A stretch of 64,000 nt of DNA from Bacteroidales bacterium (GTDB taxonomy: Bacteria > Bacillota > Clostridia > Lachnospirales > Lachnospiraceae): assembly GCA_023664535.1 (NCBI GenBank), contig JAMPFJ010000007.1, positions 29,546-93,545 on the forward strand. Direction: 5' to 3'. Position 1 is the stretch's first letter; every line of letters starts with the position of its first letter. The translations under genes and the position numbers were made by a program. Below, piece after piece: positions 45,103 to 54,655 of the stretch. The notes beneath the pieces are model-generated. The model saw only the letters and a program-made list of their open reading frames with translations. It searched no databases and was not told where the DNA came from.

Positions 45103-45654
45103 CTATACAATAACCACCAACTTCTCCCGCAAAAAATAAAACCTGATTTCCCAATCGCCATGAACCGCCAGTTCCATTCCAATCTCTAACATTCTGCTGT
45201 TTAAGCGATGATACATGATATCCGCCGTCCATTTAATGCCGAAAATGTACTGCCTCTCTCTTTCCGTAAGGCAGGTTAACTGATTCAACTGCTCTGCTTT
45301 ATTGTCATGCAGCCATTCCCCAAACGGACATTGCATATAGGAATCCGCCTCACCGTTCTTCTCAATCCGTTCCCGCAGCTTCCCGGAGATGCAACAGCGG
45401 GAAGCATTTTTCAGATAAAGCGCTTCCAGCTCTTCCTCCTTCACCGGCAAAGAATCCAACAGCAGACCGGATTCCGTCATATACCGGTATACGGTCTGCT
45501 CCACCCTTTCCCGCGAACCGGGATAATCCAGCTTCTCCATCATCTGTTCAACGGAATAGCCCGCATCCACAAGATGCCGGATTGCCCCGCCGCTTGCTGC
45601 ATCATATACAAAATCAGATAACGCCTGCTCAAAATACCTCGGTCTTTCCTCCAT
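45103..45654 (-). CDS. Hypothetical protein at the end of the Bce-type operon
   Basis: This encodes 183 aa, soluble and helical, with Cys pairs (SRCCISGKL; MQCPFGEWL). No domain recognised. GGGAG lies before ATG 45654, 15 bp after the PAS gene stop, so the two are co-transcribed. The link to antimicrobial peptide sensing is only positional. Confidence 0.6.
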   Translation of the reverse strand: MEERPRYFEQALSDFVYDAASGGAIRHLVDAGYSVEQMMEKLDYPGSRERVEQTVYRYMTESGLLLDSLPVKEEELEALYLKNASRCCISGKLRERIEKNGEADSYMQCPFGEWLHDNKAEQLNQLTCLTERERQYIFGIKWTADIMYHRLNSRMLEIGMELAVHGDWEIRFYFLREKLVVIV

Positions 45655-45669
45655 TTTTTTCTCCCATAT

Positions 45670-46059
45670 CTATTGTTCCTGACCAAAATCATATAACTTC
45701 ATCGTTTCGGGATTTCTATATTCATGCTTTTCATAATAACCGATTAGCTTTTCCCCATCTCTTAGCGCCACCATATAAACATCCTTGTTCTCTTTTTCAT
45801 TATGAAACGTATAGATGCGGTTATTCCTTGCAGACGCCGCAAACCACCGGACAACCTGCTCTATTTTTTCTCCGGATTCCCGGTTATGGCAGGCAAGAAG
45901 GCTTTGACCAACCAGTTTTTCACCGCCTCGTTTTTCATAGCGCTTAACCGCCGCCGGATTCATATAAATAATCTCATGCTGTAGATTGCAGATTACAACC
46001 GCACTTGTATCCTGCTCAATAATACTTTGATAAAAAACAAAATTCTCTTTTCCTGACAT
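45670..46059 (-). CDS. Single-domain PAS protein
   Basis: This 129-aa protein consists of one PAS sensor fold (DTSAVVICNLQHEIIYMNPAAVKRY, LVGQSLLACHN, YMVALRDGEKLIGYYE blocks, given in part). It has no output domain. It starts 14 bp after the histidine kinase stop with AAAGGAGG upstream, so it belongs to the Bce-type operon. It may bind a small ligand and act by protein contact. Confidence 0.75.
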   Translation of the reverse strand: MSGKENFVFYQSIIEQDTSAVVICNLQHEIIYMNPAAVKRYEKRGGEKLVGQSLLACHNRESGEKIEQVVRWFAASARNNRIYTFHNEKENKDVYMVALRDGEKLIGYYEKHEYRNPETMKLYDFGQEQ

Positions 46060-46073
46060 ATATATTTCCTCCT

Positions 46074-47117
46074 TTACTTTTCCTCCGCAAAGATATACGG
46101 AAATCCCAGCGTCAGCGTAAATCCCTGTCCATACACCGACTGCACATCCACCTCTATGTTCAAATTCCGTGCCATCTGCCCCACCAGATATAATCCCATT
46201 CCCGTAGCTTTCTTTTTTCTCTCGTCATTGTCTCCGGTAAACCCTTTTTCAAAAAGAAAAGGCAGGTCTGACTGCTTTGTTCCGATTCCGTTATCTGCAA
46301 TCGTCAGCAATATCTTATCCTGTATTTCCCCGTCCGACACCCGTATCCACTGCTCCTTCTTCCCGGCGTCCCGGTATTGATGCGCATTATTTAACACCTG
46401 CCCCAATATCATGAGAAAACCTTTTTTATCGGTATAGACACGGATATCCCTCACCGCACAGATAACCTTTACCCCGCCTTCCCGAAACACCGGTTCATAT
46501 TGCAATGCTGCTTCTTCCACACATTCCTTTAGGCTTACCCACTCCCACAAATAATCAATATGTGCCGCCCCCAGTCTGGCATAATATAACATCTGGGTAA
46601 CATTATCCTGTATCCGGTTTTCCACATACACCAGACGCTGATAAACCGTTCCGGACATCTCGTCTCTCCGGTTATCGGACAGCAGCGTTAACAACGACAG
46701 GGGAACTTTGATTTCGTGCGCCCACAGTTCAATATATTCTTCATAGTCTTTCCGCTGCCTTTGTTCCTCCTGTAACCGTTTCCTATTTTCCCGAAGCCTC
46801 TCTCCTACGGCTTCCAGCTGCTTCTGTTCCCTTTCCCCGAACAGCATTTTTATTTTTTCCTGTCCGGATTGGTCCGGATTTTCCAAAAAGTCAAAAAATG
46901 CGTTTCTGCGCTTCTCTTCCCGCTTTCCCATAATATACAATATACCGGCAAAACAAAAAACCGTAATACCGAAAAACAGACCAATTACCGCCCGGAAAGA
47001 GGGAATATCCGTAAGCCACAAAAAAAGAGCAAAGATAAAATTCAGCAAAAGAAAAAGATTAAAAAACAGACGGTATTCCCGGTAAAGCCTAAGCGTTTTT
47101 TGGAATTTCTTCATCAT
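46074..47117 (-). CDS. BceS-type intramembrane-sensing histidine kinase
   Basis: This encodes about 347 aa; start ATG 47117 (or 47114) after AAAGGGGC. Two membrane helices (about 15-60) are joined by almost no extracytoplasmic loop, the hallmark of BceS-type kinases, which sense through their ABC transporter. The H-box is YIELWAHEIKVPLSLL with the phosphorylated His. The ATPase has NNAHQY, DNGIGTKQSDLPFLFEKGF and GMGLYLV. Partner of the regulator directly upstream. Confidence 0.88.
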   Translation of the reverse strand: MMKKFQKTLRLYREYRLFFNLFLLLNFIFALFLWLTDIPSFRAVIGLFFGITVFCFAGILYIMGKREEKRRNAFFDFLENPDQSGQEKIKMLFGEREQKQLEAVGERLRENRKRLQEEQRQRKDYEEYIELWAHEIKVPLSLLTLLSDNRRDEMSGTVYQRLVYVENRIQDNVTQMLYYARLGAAHIDYLWEWVSLKECVEEAALQYEPVFREGGVKVICAVRDIRVYTDKKGFLMILGQVLNNAHQYRDAGKKEQWIRVSDGEIQDKILLTIADNGIGTKQSDLPFLFEKGFTGDNDERKKKATGMGLYLVGQMARNLNIEVDVQSVYGQGFTLTLGFPYIFAEEK

Positions 47118-47150
47118 CCCTGCCCCTTTCACCTATCTCTATTCAGTCCT

Positions 47151-47816
47151 TTACCCTGTCAATCGGTATCCGACTCCCCTGACAGTTTCAATCCGTTCCC
47201 GCAGCCCCATTTTATCCAGGGACTTTCGCAGTCTGGTCATCGTCACCTGCAGAGCATTTTCATCGATATATTCCGTCGTTCCCCACAACGCTTCAAAGAG
47301 AACTTCCTTTTCCACGATTTCCCCCTTTTTCAGAAGAAGCTGTTGTAATATCCTGCCCTCCTTTTCCGAAAGCAGATTTGCCGTTTTATTCACATAAACG
47401 GTAAATGTCCGGTAATCAAATAAAAAACCGTCCCCGTCTAACATTCCCTCCCTTCCGGCAAACCGTTTCAGCAGATTTTCCGTTCTTGCCAGAAGCCGGG
47501 AAGAGGGACAGGGCTTTGTCAAATACTCGTCCGCCCCCAATTCCAGAGCGTGAAGCTCATCCTTCAACTGGTCCTTCGACGTCAGTACCAGAATCGGAAC
47601 AAAATGACGCTGCTTTAACTCCTTACAAATCTCAAACCCGTTCCTGCCCGGAAGCTGTAAATCCAGCAAAACCAAATCCGCCTCCTGCTGCACAATCTCT
47701 TCTATTGTCCGATAAAAGTCCGTCACACAGCTTGCTTCATATCCTGCTTTTTGAAAAACATCCTTTAACTCTTCCCGCATATACAGGTCGTCCTCGACCA
47801 CCACAATTTTTTTCAT
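47151..47816 (-). CDS. BceR-type OmpR-family response regulator
   Basis: This encodes 221 aa: a receiver with VVEDD, Asp52-type phosphoacceptor in LVLLDLQLPG, LTSKDQ and YLTKPC, and a C-terminal winged helix (LSEKEGRILQQLLLKKGEIVEKEVL, RLRKSLD, TVRGVGYRL). It should activate the adjacent ABC genes; a TTACA-N5-TGTAA repeat lies ahead of them at 50756-50772. Confidence 0.9.
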   Translation of the reverse strand: MKKIVVVEDDLYMREELKDVFQKAGYEASCVTDFYRTIEEIVQQEADLVLLDLQLPGRNGFEICKELKQRHFVPILVLTSKDQLKDELHALELGADEYLTKPCPSSRLLARTENLLKRFAGREGMLDGDGFLFDYRTFTVYVNKTANLLSEKEGRILQQLLLKKGEIVEKEVLFEALWGTTEYIDENALQVTMTRLRKSLDKMGLRERIETVRGVGYRLTG

Positions 47817-47849
47817 TCCTACCGTCCCTCCGCTCAGATTGGAGCTGCC

Positions 47850-49919
47850 CTACTCCGCCGTCATTCGCAGAATATTTTTCCGGCTAATCTGCATCACCAT
47901 CTTCATATAACTATATTCCATCAGACATAAAATTGCAATGACAACTGCCGCAATCAGGAATAAAATATGCCTCTCTCCGTGCATAGAAACGGGCAGGATT
48001 CCGGAAAGCAGTGAGCTCACGCCAAACACACTGCTGACAGCCGCCACCCCGATGGGAATCTGGAAATACCATTTTATCTGCCTTTTTGACGACCTGCAGA
48101 TATCCTCATTACTGCTCCCCAGGCAAATTAGGGTATGATACCGTTTTCTCGTCTTTTCCTCCCGCATCAGAAACTGAAGACCGATTACCGTATTGGCAAT
48201 AATCAAAAAAATGACAGCCAGATAAATTGTCAGGTAACTGGACGCCACAATATAAAATAATTGCCGCCCTATATTCTGTAAATAATTTTCATATTCCAGC
48301 CCGCTTGTTTTTAATTCCTCGTCCACCAGAGAAATTGCCCGCATCAGTCCTTCCTCTTTAAGCAATTCACCGTCAATATACGCATTCCAGTAAATGCTTC
48401 CGCTCTCTTCCATTGCATACTGCTCAAATTTGTCGTCTGGAACAATGAGGGCGAATTGCATCGTTATACTTCTGTCCACCACGATATCTTCGCTGTATAC
48501 CTTTTCTTTCAATCGGTATGTCTCGCCGCCAATCTTAATCACGGGTTTCTGCTGCAAAACCTTTACAAACAATTTTTCATGTTCCTGTGTATAAAATTCA
48601 GAGTCCTGAAATACCGCCATCTCGTCGGACGCTAACTGAATCGGCTCCCTGCCGCTCTTTTCCAAAATTTCATTATATCCGGAAAGGGCAATCAAATGCG
48701 GTGCCTCGGAATAATAAGTCCCCATGAAAAACTCCTGCCGTTCCTCTTCCGACAATACTTCTATCGCCCTGTCTATATCGGAGGTATCATATGCATAGGT
48801 TTCCCTGTCCTCCGCTCCCCAGATATCATCCGATGCCAAATAAGCCACCCGTACCCTGCTCCATGAAGCAATCCTTTTTTGCAGCTCCTTTTGCTGCGTT
48901 AACTGCTCCATCTTCTGCTCTGATTCCTCATCATAGCTTTCAAAGGTGAAATCCATGCTATGCCTGCTTCCGTCTCTCATATGCTGAAAGGAAACTGCCA
49001 GTCCGTATGACATGCAGGCAACTGCCACCAGGATGAACAGGGAGGAAACGGCAAGGGAAGTAGAACACAAAAATACATTTTCCTGCAGCTGGCGGAACGT
49101 AAACCGAAATAACCGTTCCTTTGCCTTCCCCTTTTGCGCCATAACCGTAAAAATGGCACAAATGCCCTTGAAGAGTAAAAATGTTCCTGCTATGCCGAGA
49201 ACCATGGTCAATGAAAACACCCCGATTCTCTTCCATGTAAATCCGGATATCGCCAGGGCATAAGCTGCTGCCAGCAGCAAAATCCCCAATCCCAACAGGA
49301 AAAAGGACTGCCTTTGCCTGATTTCTCGCTGCTTTTCCTCCTGCACATCATTCATCAGTAATGCCGGTTCTCTTTTTATCATTTTAGAGCAAAGCAAAAT
49401 GTTGGCAAGCATTTTAATCCCCGCAAAACCCACAACCGTAAACAGCATGGCCTTAACGGACAGGGAAAACCGGTGTCCAATGACACCCGCTCCGATTAGC
49501 CTCGCAGTTACCAGGCTGATTGTTTCCGCTAACAGTACCGCAGCCGGCAGACCGATAATCAGCGCTTTTACACTGCTGTAGACATCCTCCGCCAGCAGCC
49601 ATAAAAACAACCGGCTCCGTTTCATTCCCAGCATCATCATCATTCCAAACTCATGGTTTCTGCGCTCCAACTGATATTTTGCCGCAAAGTAAATCAAAAA
49701 GAAAATCAAAAAAAGAGAAAACACATATACGCCGGGAATCAAGCTCAGCAGACGGCTTACCGCATCGCTCTCCATTCGTTTTAAAAAGACAATCACATCC
49801 TGTTTCTCCAGCGAAAGCACCACATAAAAAGCAACGATGGCAACCACTAAGGACAGAAAAAATATTCCGTTTTCTTTACTGCTTCTCTGATTATTTCTTC
49901 GGATATACTTAAAAAACAT
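47850..49919 (-). CDS. BceB-type ABC permease
   Basis: This encodes 689 aa with about ten membrane helices. The large extracytoplasmic domain (about residues 310-520) between helices 7 and 8 is the feature that binds peptide antibiotics in BceB proteins. FtsX-type domains flank it. It starts inside the end of the ATPase gene (11-bp overlap). BceAB transporters free lipid II-cycle intermediates from bound peptides and signal flux to BceS. Confidence 0.92.
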   Translation of the reverse strand: MFFKYIRRNNQRSSKENGIFFLSLVVAIVAFYVVLSLEKQDVIVFLKRMESDAVSRLLSLIPGVYVFSLFLIFFLIYFAAKYQLERRNHEFGMMMMLGMKRSRLFLWLLAEDVYSSVKALIIGLPAAVLLAETISLVTARLIGAGVIGHRFSLSVKAMLFTVVGFAGIKMLANILLCSKMIKREPALLMNDVQEEKQREIRQRQSFFLLGLGILLLAAAYALAISGFTWKRIGVFSLTMVLGIAGTFLLFKGICAIFTVMAQKGKAKERLFRFTFRQLQENVFLCSTSLAVSSLFILVAVACMSYGLAVSFQHMRDGSRHSMDFTFESYDEESEQKMEQLTQQKELQKRIASWSRVRVAYLASDDIWGAEDRETYAYDTSDIDRAIEVLSEEERQEFFMGTYYSEAPHLIALSGYNEILEKSGREPIQLASDEMAVFQDSEFYTQEHEKLFVKVLQQKPVIKIGGETYRLKEKVYSEDIVVDRSITMQFALIVPDDKFEQYAMEESGSIYWNAYIDGELLKEEGLMRAISLVDEELKTSGLEYENYLQNIGRQLFYIVASSYLTIYLAVIFLIIANTVIGLQFLMREEKTRKRYHTLICLGSSNEDICRSSKRQIKWYFQIPIGVAAVSSVFGVSSLLSGILPVSMHGERHILFLIAAVVIAILCLMEYSYMKMVMQISRKNILRMTAE

Positions 49920-50676
49920 TGGCGCTTCCTCCTCCCAGCTGAGCCATTACCGAGATAATGCGCTCATAGAAATCATGCTGCGCCTCTCCCGGAACCTGCC
50001 TTCTCAATTCATGAAAAATTACGCCGTCCTGAATAAACAATATTCGGGAACAGTAGCTTGCTGCGTTTGCGTCATGGGTCACCATCATGATTGTGGAATG
50101 ATTCCACTGATTTAAGCCAGCCAGCTTATCCATCATGCTTTTTGCATTTTTACTGTCCAATGCCCCGGTCGGTTCGTCTGCCAAAATCATGTCCGGATTT
50201 AAAATCAATGCTCTGGCAGCGGCTACTCTTTGCTTCTGCCCGCCCGACATCTGAGACGGAAATTTATCCAGCACTTCTTCAATCTCCAGATAATCCACCA
50301 AATCTTTAAACCTTTCCGTTTCCCTCTCCCCATGGATATCCACCGGCAGCAATATATTTTCCCTGCCCGTCAGATTATCCAAAAGCTCAAATTCCTGAAA
50401 CAGATAACCGATTTTATTTCCCCGGTATCCTGCCAGCTTTTTCCCTTTAAACTCCCCAATATCTTCTCCGTTTAACAGGATTCTTCCGTTTGAGGGACGT
50501 ATCATTGTGGCGATGCAGTTTAACAGCGTGGTCTTACCGGAACCGCTGCTTCCCATAATTCCCAAAAATTCCCCCTCCAGTACACTGCAGGATAATCCGT
50601 TCAGTGCATTGGTTGCATTTTCATTCCTGCCATAAGTTTTATACAGGGACTGTACCTCTAATATTTTTTTCTGCAT
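49909..50676 (-). CDS. BceA-type ABC ATPase
   Basis: This encodes 255 aa: Walker A GSSGSGKTT, Q-loop LFQEFELLDNLT, signature MSGGQKQRVAAARAL, Walker B MILADEPTGALD and the H-loop VTHD. The C-terminal extension is about 30 residues, as in this family. First gene of the Bce-type operon (ATPase, permease, regulator, kinase, PAS, unknown). Confidence 0.93.
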   Translation of the reverse strand: MQKKILEVQSLYKTYGRNENATNALNGLSCSVLEGEFLGIMGSSGSGKTTLLNCIATMIRPSNGRILLNGEDIGEFKGKKLAGYRGNKIGYLFQEFELLDNLTGRENILLPVDIHGERETERFKDLVDYLEIEEVLDKFPSQMSGGQKQRVAAARALILNPDMILADEPTGALDSKNAKSMMDKLAGLNQWNHSTIMMVTHDANAASYCSRILFIQDGVIFHELRRQVPGEAQHDFYERIISVMAQLGGGSANVF

Positions 50677-50726
50677 TTTGTTTCCTCCATCTTCCTTGTA
50701 CCTAATTATTTCCCTATGATGGATTC

Positions 50727-50772
50727 ATTATATCGGATTTCTTTTTTTAATAACACTTACATGTTTTGTAAG
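50727..50772 (-). promoter_or_regulatory. Candidate BceR-type operator and promoter
   Basis: The inverted repeat CTTACATGTTTTGTAAG at 50756-50772 (TTACA-N5-TGTAA) lies about 35 bp upstream of a perfect TATAAT on the minus strand (50727-50732), which has only a weak -35 (TGTTAT). That is the layout of an activated promoter. BceR-like sites in Bacillus have similar half-sites with N4 spacing. Confidence 0.5.
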
Positions 50773-50780
50773 GTTGATAC

Positions 50781-50836
50781 AAAAAAGAGACTGCCGCACG
50801 AAAGCTTTCTATTTTCCTTCACGCAGCAGCCTCTCC
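50781..50836. terminator. Terminator of ileS
   Basis: AAAAAAGAGACTGCCGCACGAAAG pairs with CTTCACGCAGCAGCCTCTC with some mismatches; on the minus strand it ends in a U-run, 25 bp after the ileS stop. It resembles the mscL terminator in both loop and stem. Confidence 0.7.
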
Positions 50837-50857
50837 CCGTTCGCCTTGTTTTCTTTT

Positions 50858-53800
50858 TTACAGGTTCTTTGTCACACCCAAATCAACCTTTTCACCGTTA
50901 ATGCTCCAGTTCTTCGTATAACCCTCCGCTTCGCCATAACGAATATCGGTGGCAAGCACATCGCCAAAGATTGCTTCTTCATTTCGCTTCATAATCTCCG
51001 CAACCTTATCATTTCCGGCAACAGAAATCGTAATTTTATCCATAACCTCAAAGCCGGCTTCCTTTCGCATGGTCTGCACCTTGGAAATGATTTCCCGGAC
51101 AAAGCCTTCCTCTAACAGTTCCTCTGTCAGCCGGATATCCAATACCACGGTCACCACTGCATCCGCCTCCGTCACATAGTCGTCGGATTTGGCGAGCTCA
51201 ATCAGCAAATCCTCCTCTGCAAGAGACACCGATACACCGTTCACCTCAAACTTCAATGCGCCCTCGCTCTTCAAGGTATTCATTGCCTCATTGCCGTTGA
51301 CATTTGCCAGATATTCCCGGATACCGTTTAACTGCCTGCCGTATTTCGGACCAACCGTCTTTAACTGCGGTTTAAAGCTGTATGAGCTAAATTCCGACAC
51401 ATCATCCTTAAAGGTAACCGCCTTTACATTTAACTCCTCCTCAATAATTTCCTTATAAAAATCCGAAAGCTCCTTGTTTGCCTTTACATACATATTGCCG
51501 ATTGGCTGCCTGTTCTTGATATTGGCGCTGTTTCTTGCCGCACGGCCCAGCACCACAATCTTAAGCACCTCGTCCATATCCGCTTCAAGCTCCTTGTCCA
51601 CAAGCTTTTCCTCACAGACAGGGAAATCACACAGATGGATACTCTTCGGTGCCGTTTCGTCTACGCTCCTCACCAGATTCTGGTAAATATCCTCCGTCAT
51701 AAACGGAATCATCGGCGCCGCTATCTTGCAGACCGTAACCAGCGCTGTATAAAGGGTCATGTAGGCATTAATCTTATCCTGCTCCATTCCTTTCGCCCAG
51801 AACCGTTCGCGGGAACGTCTTACATACCAGTTACTGCAATCGTCCACAAACTCACTCATGGCTCTTGCCGCTTCCGGAATCCGGTAATTGCCAAGATGTT
51901 CATCCACCGCCTTCACCACCGTATTCAGCTTGGAAAGAAGCCACTTATCCATAACCGGAAGCTTATCATACTCCAGGGTATATTTTGTCGGGTCAAAATT
52001 GTCAATATTAGCATACAGCACATAAAAAGCATAGGTGTTCCACAGCGTACCCATAAATTTGCGCTGTCCCTCCACTACTGCATCCTCATGGAACCGGTTT
52101 GGCAGCCATGGGGCAGAATTTGTATAGAAATACCAGCGGATGGCATCTGCCCCATACTGGTTTAACGCCTCCATCGGGTCTACCGCGTTTCCCTTTGACT
52201 TACTCATCTTCTGACCGTCCTTATCCTGAACGTGGCCGAGAACAATAACATTTTTATATGGCGCTTCGTTAAAAATCAGGGTGGAAATCGCCATCAGGGA
52301 ATAAAACCATCCTCTTGTCTGGTCAACCGCCTCGGAGATAAAGTCCGCAGGGAAATTCTCCTTAAAGATATCCTCATTTTCAAATGGATAATGCCACTGG
52401 GCAAAGGGCATGGCACCGGAATCAAACCAGCAGTCGATTACCTCCGGAACTCTCTTCATTTCCTTTCCACAATCGGGGCACTTAATCGTTACCGCATCAA
52501 TGTACGGACGGTGCAGCTCGATATCCTCCGGGCAGTTACCGCTCATCTCCTTAAGCTCTGCAATGGAGCCGACCGCATGGCGTTTTCCGCACTCACATTC
52601 CCAAATATTTAACGGCGTTCCCCAGTAACGGTTACGGGAAATTCCCCAGTCCTGAACATTCTTTAACCAGTCGCCAAACCGCCCTTTTCCGATAGACTCC
52701 GGAATCCAGTTTACCGTGTCGTTGTTGCGGATTAAATCCTCGCGTACCTCCGTCATTTTCACAAACCAGGTATCCCTTGCATAGTAAATCAGCGGGGTAT
52801 CGCATCTCCAGCAGAACGGATAATCATGCTCAAATTTCGGCGCATCAAATAACAGTCCCCGGTTATCCAAATCCACCAGTACCTTCGGGTCCGCATCCTT
52901 GACAAACAATCCGGCAAACGGGGTTTCCTCTGTCAAATTACCCTTACCGTCTACAAACTGAACAAACGGAAGGTCATATTTTCTTCCCACCTGGGCATCA
53001 TCCTCACCGAATGCCGGTGCGATATGAACAATACCGGTACCGTCCGTCATCGTGACATAGGAATCACAGGTGATAAAATGTCCTTTCTTTTTCTGCTTTT
53101 TTGCCACCTCTGCCGCACAGGCAAATAACGGCTCGTATTCCTTATTCTCCAAATCCGTACCGACATAAGTCTCTAACACTTCATAGGCCGGAACGTTATT
53201 TTCCGCATCCGCCAGCTTGCCAAGAACCTGGTCAAGAAGCGCCTCCGCCATATAATAAATGTTTCCGTCCGCTGCTTTCACCTTACAATAAGTCTCATCC
53301 GGGTTCACACAAAGCGCCACGTTGGACGGCAAAGTCCATGGTGTAGTCGTCCATGCCAGAAAATAGGCATCCTCTCCGATTACCTTAAACCGTACAATCG
53401 CAGAACGCTCTTTAACCGCTTTATATCCCTGTGCCACCTCATGACTGGAAAGCGGCGTACCACAGCGGGGACAGTACGGAACAATCTTAAACCCTTTATA
53501 GAGTAAATCCCTGTCCCAGATTTTCTTAAGCGCCCACCATTCGGACTCGATAAAATCATTGTGATAGGTTACATAAGGGTCATCCATATCCGCCCAGAAC
53601 CCGACCTTGCCGGAAAATTCTTCCCACATGCCCTTGTATTTCCAAACAGACTCCTTACATTTTGTGATAAACGGGTCAAGACCGTATTCCTCAATCTGCT
53701 CCTTACCGTCAATCCCTAACAGCTTCTCCACCTCTAACTCTACCGGCAGTCCGTGGGTATCCCAGCCTGCCTTACGGATAATCTTGTGTCCTTTCATCGT

Positions 53801-54022
53801 CTGATACCGCGGAATCATATCCTTGATGACACGGGTTAGTACATGTCCGATATGAGGCTTGCCGTTTGCCGTCGGCGGTCCGTCATAAAAGGTATATACC
53901 GGTTTTCCCTCCTTCTCTTCAATGGACTGCTCAAAAATCTTGTTCTCTTTCCAGAAGTCCAGTGTCTTTTGCTCACGTTCTACAAAGTTTAAATTTGGTG
54001 ATACTTTTTCGTACATCTTCAT
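50858..54022 (-). CDS. ileS: Isoleucine-tRNA ligase
   Basis: Charges tRNA-Ile. It is a 1054-aa class I synthetase with the HIGH motif in GKPHIGHVL (about residue 58), the CP1 editing domain (WTTTPWTLPSN), and KMSKS in GQKMSKSKGN. The length, the HIGH context and the absence of a C-terminal Cys-rich zinc finger point to the longer, eukaryote-like type 2 enzyme, a class often less sensitive to mupirocin. Expression is controlled by the T-box leader upstream. Confidence 0.96.
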   Translation of the reverse strand: MKMYEKVSPNLNFVEREQKTLDFWKENKIFEQSIEEKEGKPVYTFYDGPPTANGKPHIGHVLTRVIKDMIPRYQTMKGHKIIRKAGWDTHGLPVELEVEKLLGIDGKEQIEEYGLDPFITKCKESVWKYKGMWEEFSGKVGFWADMDDPYVTYHNDFIESEWWALKKIWDRDLLYKGFKIVPYCPRCGTPLSSHEVAQGYKAVKERSAIVRFKVIGEDAYFLAWTTTPWTLPSNVALCVNPDETYCKVKAADGNIYYMAEALLDQVLGKLADAENNVPAYEVLETYVGTDLENKEYEPLFACAAEVAKKQKKKGHFITCDSYVTMTDGTGIVHIAPAFGEDDAQVGRKYDLPFVQFVDGKGNLTEETPFAGLFVKDADPKVLVDLDNRGLLFDAPKFEHDYPFCWRCDTPLIYYARDTWFVKMTEVREDLIRNNDTVNWIPESIGKGRFGDWLKNVQDWGISRNRYWGTPLNIWECECGKRHAVGSIAELKEMSGNCPEDIELHRPYIDAVTIKCPDCGKEMKRVPEVIDCWFDSGAMPFAQWHYPFENEDIFKENFPADFISEAVDQTRGWFYSLMAISTLIFNEAPYKNVIVLGHVQDKDGQKMSKSKGNAVDPMEALNQYGADAIRWYFYTNSAPWLPNRFHEDAVVEGQRKFMGTLWNTYAFYVLYANIDNFDPTKYTLEYDKLPVMDKWLLSKLNTVVKAVDEHLGNYRIPEAARAMSEFVDDCSNWYVRRSRERFWAKGMEQDKINAYMTLYTALVTVCKIAAPMIPFMTEDIYQNLVRSVDETAPKSIHLCDFPVCEEKLVDKELEADMDEVLKIVVLGRAARNSANIKNRQPIGNMYVKANKELSDFYKEIIEEELNVKAVTFKDDVSEFSSYSFKPQLKTVGPKYGRQLNGIREYLANVNGNEAMNTLKSEGALKFEVNGVSVSLAEEDLLIELAKSDDYVTEADAVVTVVLDIRLTEELLEEGFVREIISKVQTMRKEAGFEVMDKITISVAGNDKVAEIMKRNEEAIFGDVLATDIRYGEAEGYTKNWSINGEKVDLGVTKNL

Positions 54023-54103
54023 TTCCTTCCTTCCATTAATACTGCTTTGTTAATCATTTAGATAATTCTTTGCCTGTCAGATAAGCCCAATATTTAACCC
54101 ATG

Positions 54104-54506
54104 CAAAAAGCCCTTCTCCTCCTGTATCAGGACGAAAAGGGCTGTCATTCGTTATACCACCTAATACACTGCACTCCACAAAAATGCAGTCCATACCGAA
54201 ATAACAAAACCTCCAGCCTTATGCTTAACCGCTTTTTGTTTTCATACATGGTTTCGATAACGGGAAACAACCGTTGAAGCCTACTAAGATTCATCTCATC
54301 CTAAAACGGTCACCATTACTGCCCCGTTCTATGAAAAGACCTAACGCCGTTCAGTTCAAAACTCTGGAGTGATGTTCCCCGATTCACTACTCCTGCCTGT
54401 CTTCCACCGTCACAGACTCGCTCTCTTCGGAAATGTGATTATCTGTTCCCATTCCAAAGAAGTTTCATCAAAAGGGTACTGTCTCCGTCAACGTCTTTTT
54501 ACAACT
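54104..54506 (-). ncRNA. T-box riboswitch (isoleucine) controlling ileS
   Basis: This is the leader RNA that reads uncharged tRNA-Ile. On the minus strand: stem I with GCGAGUCUGUGACGGUGGAA-type elements (about 54395-54425), a specifier AUC (Ile) at 54371-54373 in GAACAUCACUCC, the T-box sequence UUAGGUGGUAUAACGA (about 54150-54165), then a terminator whose stem AGCCCTT/AAGGGCT spans 54109-54143 and ends in UUUUU. It fills almost all of the 630-bp gap between ileS and the DUF4176 gene; 54542-54655 shows nothing further. Confidence 0.9.
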
Positions 54507-54512
54507 ATGTTT

Positions 54513-54541
54513 TTTATAGCATTTCCCATGTTTTTTGTCAA
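54513..54541 (-). promoter_or_regulatory. Sigma-A promoter of the T-box/ileS transcript
   Basis: On the minus strand a perfect TTGACA (54536-54541) and TATAAA (54513-54518) are separated by 17 bp. Transcription would start about 54506. Confidence 0.75.
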
Positions 54542-54655
54542 TAGGTCCTTCTCCCATTTCTGAAGATAATTGAGATACTGCCCTCTCCTGATAAATTGAA
54601 TCATTTTTAACACAATACAGGCAGATTTTATCATCACTTATCCCGGAAATGCTTT

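Noticed and set aside
54104..54506. tRNA-like or rRNA-like folded region before ileS
   Set aside because: The specifier AUC, the T-box sequence and the terminal hairpin identify it as a T-box leader.
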